Assembly (NCBI GenBank): GCA_018500005.2
Contig: JAHBAP020000075.1
Location: 1 to 6,311, forward strand
Length of the DNA stretch: 6,311 nt
DNA from: Mycobacterium sp.
Lineage (GTDB): Bacteria > Actinomycetota > Actinomycetes > Mycobacteriales > Mycobacteriaceae
Reading direction: 5' to 3'
The notes under the pieces: model-generated
Seen by the model: the letters and a program-made list of their open reading frames with translations, nothing else
Databases searched by the model: none
What the model was told of the DNA's origin: nothing
In this document: positions 5,605-6,311 of the stretch, one piece after another
Layout: every line of letters begins with the position of its first letter
Numbering within the stretch: position 1 is the stretch's first letter
Made by a program: the position numbers and the translations under genes

Positions 5605-5628
5605 GCGCGCGGCCAGCTGGCCCCGCGC
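5605..5628 (-). terminator. GC-rich hairpin after the second Met-rich gene
   Basis: GCGCG (5605-5609) pairs with CGCGC (5624-5628); after one C-C mismatch, GGCC pairs with GGCC around AGCT. The core GGCCAGCTGGCC is a perfect 12-base palindrome. It begins 12 bases beyond the stop of the minus-strand gene at 5640, a typical terminator position, but has no T-run. Confidence 0.5.
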
Positions 5629-5639
5629 TGAGATGACGT

Positions 5640-6032
5640 TTACCGCTGTCCGGCGGGCGGCATCGGCATTGACGAGGGCGGGGTCGATGCCCGGGAGCTA
5701 CCGGGTGCCATCCCACCGGGTCCCATGCCGGGCATACCGCCGGGACTCATCATCCCGGGGCCCATTCCGCCGCCCTGCATCATCGGGCAGCCCGCTCCCA
5801 TGGGCCCGCCCGAACCCATCTGGCCGCTCTGGACGCCGCGGTGCCATCCGTACCCGCCGGTTGCGCGGGCGGCGAAGAAGCCGGAGAAGAAGACCACGGC
5901 GACGATGAACAAGATCCCGGCGACGATGCCCACCCAGGCCAACACCTGGTACAGCCGGGTGTTGGGGCGGCCCATGGGTTCGGTGGTGTCGGTCGGGTCC
6001 AACGTCGCGGTGGTTGGTGTCGATTCGGTCAT
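5640..6032 (-). CDS. Met-rich one-pass membrane protein, inverted paralogue
   Basis: A 130-residue paralogue of the 4313-4744 protein in opposite orientation. A Thr/Pro-rich N-terminus, one transmembrane helix (about 30-53, VLAWVGIVAGILFIVAVVFF), GYGWHRG, then a tail with GAGCPMMQ (Cys82), GPGMM and PGGM units and 12 Met in the last 61 residues, ending SMPMPPAGQR. Both proteins open with MTES and end PPAG[KQ]R, so the duplication covers the full length. This copy lacks the 27-base tandem repeat, and its tail carries a Ser/Thr-rich break (SSRASTPPSS). Proposed role as for its paralogue: surface Cu(I)-binding or buffering (inference). ATG at 6032 has GAAGGGA 8 bases upstream. The same-strand SHOCT gene ends 161 bases upstream. 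Confidence 0.86.
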   Translation of the reverse strand: MTESTPTTATLDPTDTTEPMGRPNTRLYQVLAWVGIVAGILFIVAVVFFSGFFAARATGGYGWHRGVQSGQMGSGGPMGAGCPMMQGGGMGPGMMSPGGMPGMGPGGMAPGSSRASTPPSSMPMPPAGQR

Positions 6033-6040
6033 GGTGGCGA

Positions 6041-6047
6041 TCCCTTC
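6041..6047 (-). promoter_or_regulatory. ribosome site of the inverted paralogue
   Basis: Minus-strand GAAGGGA, 8 bases before the ATG at 6032, supports that start. Confidence 0.6.
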
Positions 6048-6058
6048 GGGTTGTAGAT

Positions 6059-6075
6059 CCGAGCCTTCGGCCCGG
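6059..6075 (-). other. leader hairpin upstream of the paralogue
   Basis: On the minus strand CCGGGCC and GGCTCGG pair over 7 positions (one G-T) around a GAA loop, 26 bases before the ATG at 6032. It could terminate or attenuate transcription from the upstream SHOCT gene, or be chance in GC-rich DNA. Confidence 0.35.
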
Positions 6076-6193
6076 GATTTCTGATGGCGCGCTTGTGTCT
6101 AGCTGATTCGGCGCTGCTCGTGCCCGCGGCGCCGAACGGTGATCGGCAGGCGGAAATCGTCGCGGCTCTCGGAAACCACCGCCCTCTGCCGTG

Positions 6194-6311
6194 TCAGCGC
6201 CGCGGGGTGCTGTGCAGCACCTCAAGGCGGTTGCGGTACTCGGTGTCGTCAATCTCCCCGCGAGCGAACCGGCAGGCCAGCACTTGCTCGGGTGTCTCGT
6301 AGTCCCTGTAG
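6194..6311 (-). CDS. SHOCT-domain protein, C-terminal fragment at edge
   Basis: The last 38 codons of a minus-strand gene that enters from beyond the window, stopping with TGA at 6196-6194. The peptide reads PEQVLACRFARGEIDDTEYR followed by NRLEVLHSTPRR. RFARGEID and the following E[YF] match the SHOCT end of the protein at 2146-2421, so this is a second SHOCT protein, probably with a transmembrane helix further upstream outside the window. It lies on the same strand as the Met-rich gene at 5640-6032, repeating the pairing of SHOCT and Met-rich genes seen on the plus strand. Too short to appear as a full open frame, but the motif is clear. Confidence 0.75.
   Translation of the reverse strand, partial: YRDYETPEQVLACRFARGEIDDTEYRNRLEVLHSTPRR

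Noticed and set aside
5561..5635. GAGGAGGT followed by a GTG open frame
   Set aside because: The Shine-Dalgarno-like word leads only to about 23 codons (VIASPGSPG...) overlapping the terminator-like hairpin, and the GTG overlaps the word itself.

Overview
The window looks like chromosomal or island DNA of a mycobacterium or close relative (Mycobacterium/Mycolicibacterium, Actinobacteria). The genes are GC-rich. The first gene is a mycobacterial-type L,D-transpeptidase whose protein aligns, from memory, with LdtMt2 of M. tuberculosis. SHOCT-tailed small membrane proteins and a CmtR-like ArsR repressor point the same way. No transposase, integrase, tRNA, rRNA or CRISPR array was seen.

Layout. 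(1) 1-1525 (+): the 3' part of a secreted L,D-transpeptidase gene, cut by the window edge, overlaps or abuts a gene for a membrane-anchored protein of unknown function. A strong hairpin at 1591-1624 separates these from the convergent repressor gene. (2) 1660-2022 (-): an ArsR/SmtB repressor with the three cysteines of the CmtR Cd/Pb sensor. (3) 2146-3563 (+): a tight three-gene operon, divergent from the repressor. It encodes a SHOCT membrane protein, a membrane-anchored cupredoxin with a complete type 1 copper ligand set and Met-rich GPGMM blocks, and a small secreted Trp/Gly/Pro/Met-rich repeat protein. (4) 3667-4074 (-): a DUF302 protein. (5) 4313-4744 (+): a one-pass membrane protein with a Met-rich repeat tail. 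(6) About 4745-5604: no intact gene. It holds a probable decayed end of a second cupredoxin gene, an AT-rich dip and three inverted repeats. (7) 5640-6032 (-): a paralogue of the 4313-4744 protein in inverted orientation. (8) 6194-6311 (-): the C-terminal end of a second SHOCT gene, running off the window.

Working model (inference): the cluster from 1660 onward is an envelope metal-handling island, most likely for copper. A thiolate metal sensor would control membrane-anchored and secreted Met-rich proteins that bind Cu(I) through thioethers, together with a blue-copper protein for electron transfer or copper delivery. Metal specificity cannot be read from the sequence: the sensor resembles a Cd/Pb sensor, whereas the effectors look copper-directed. 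The L,D-transpeptidase next door may be unrelated, though enzymes of this class are reported to be copper-inhibited through their catalytic cysteine. The most unusual content is the set of four Met-rich proteins with related GPGMM repeats, one of which carries the repeat inside the cupredoxin domain.
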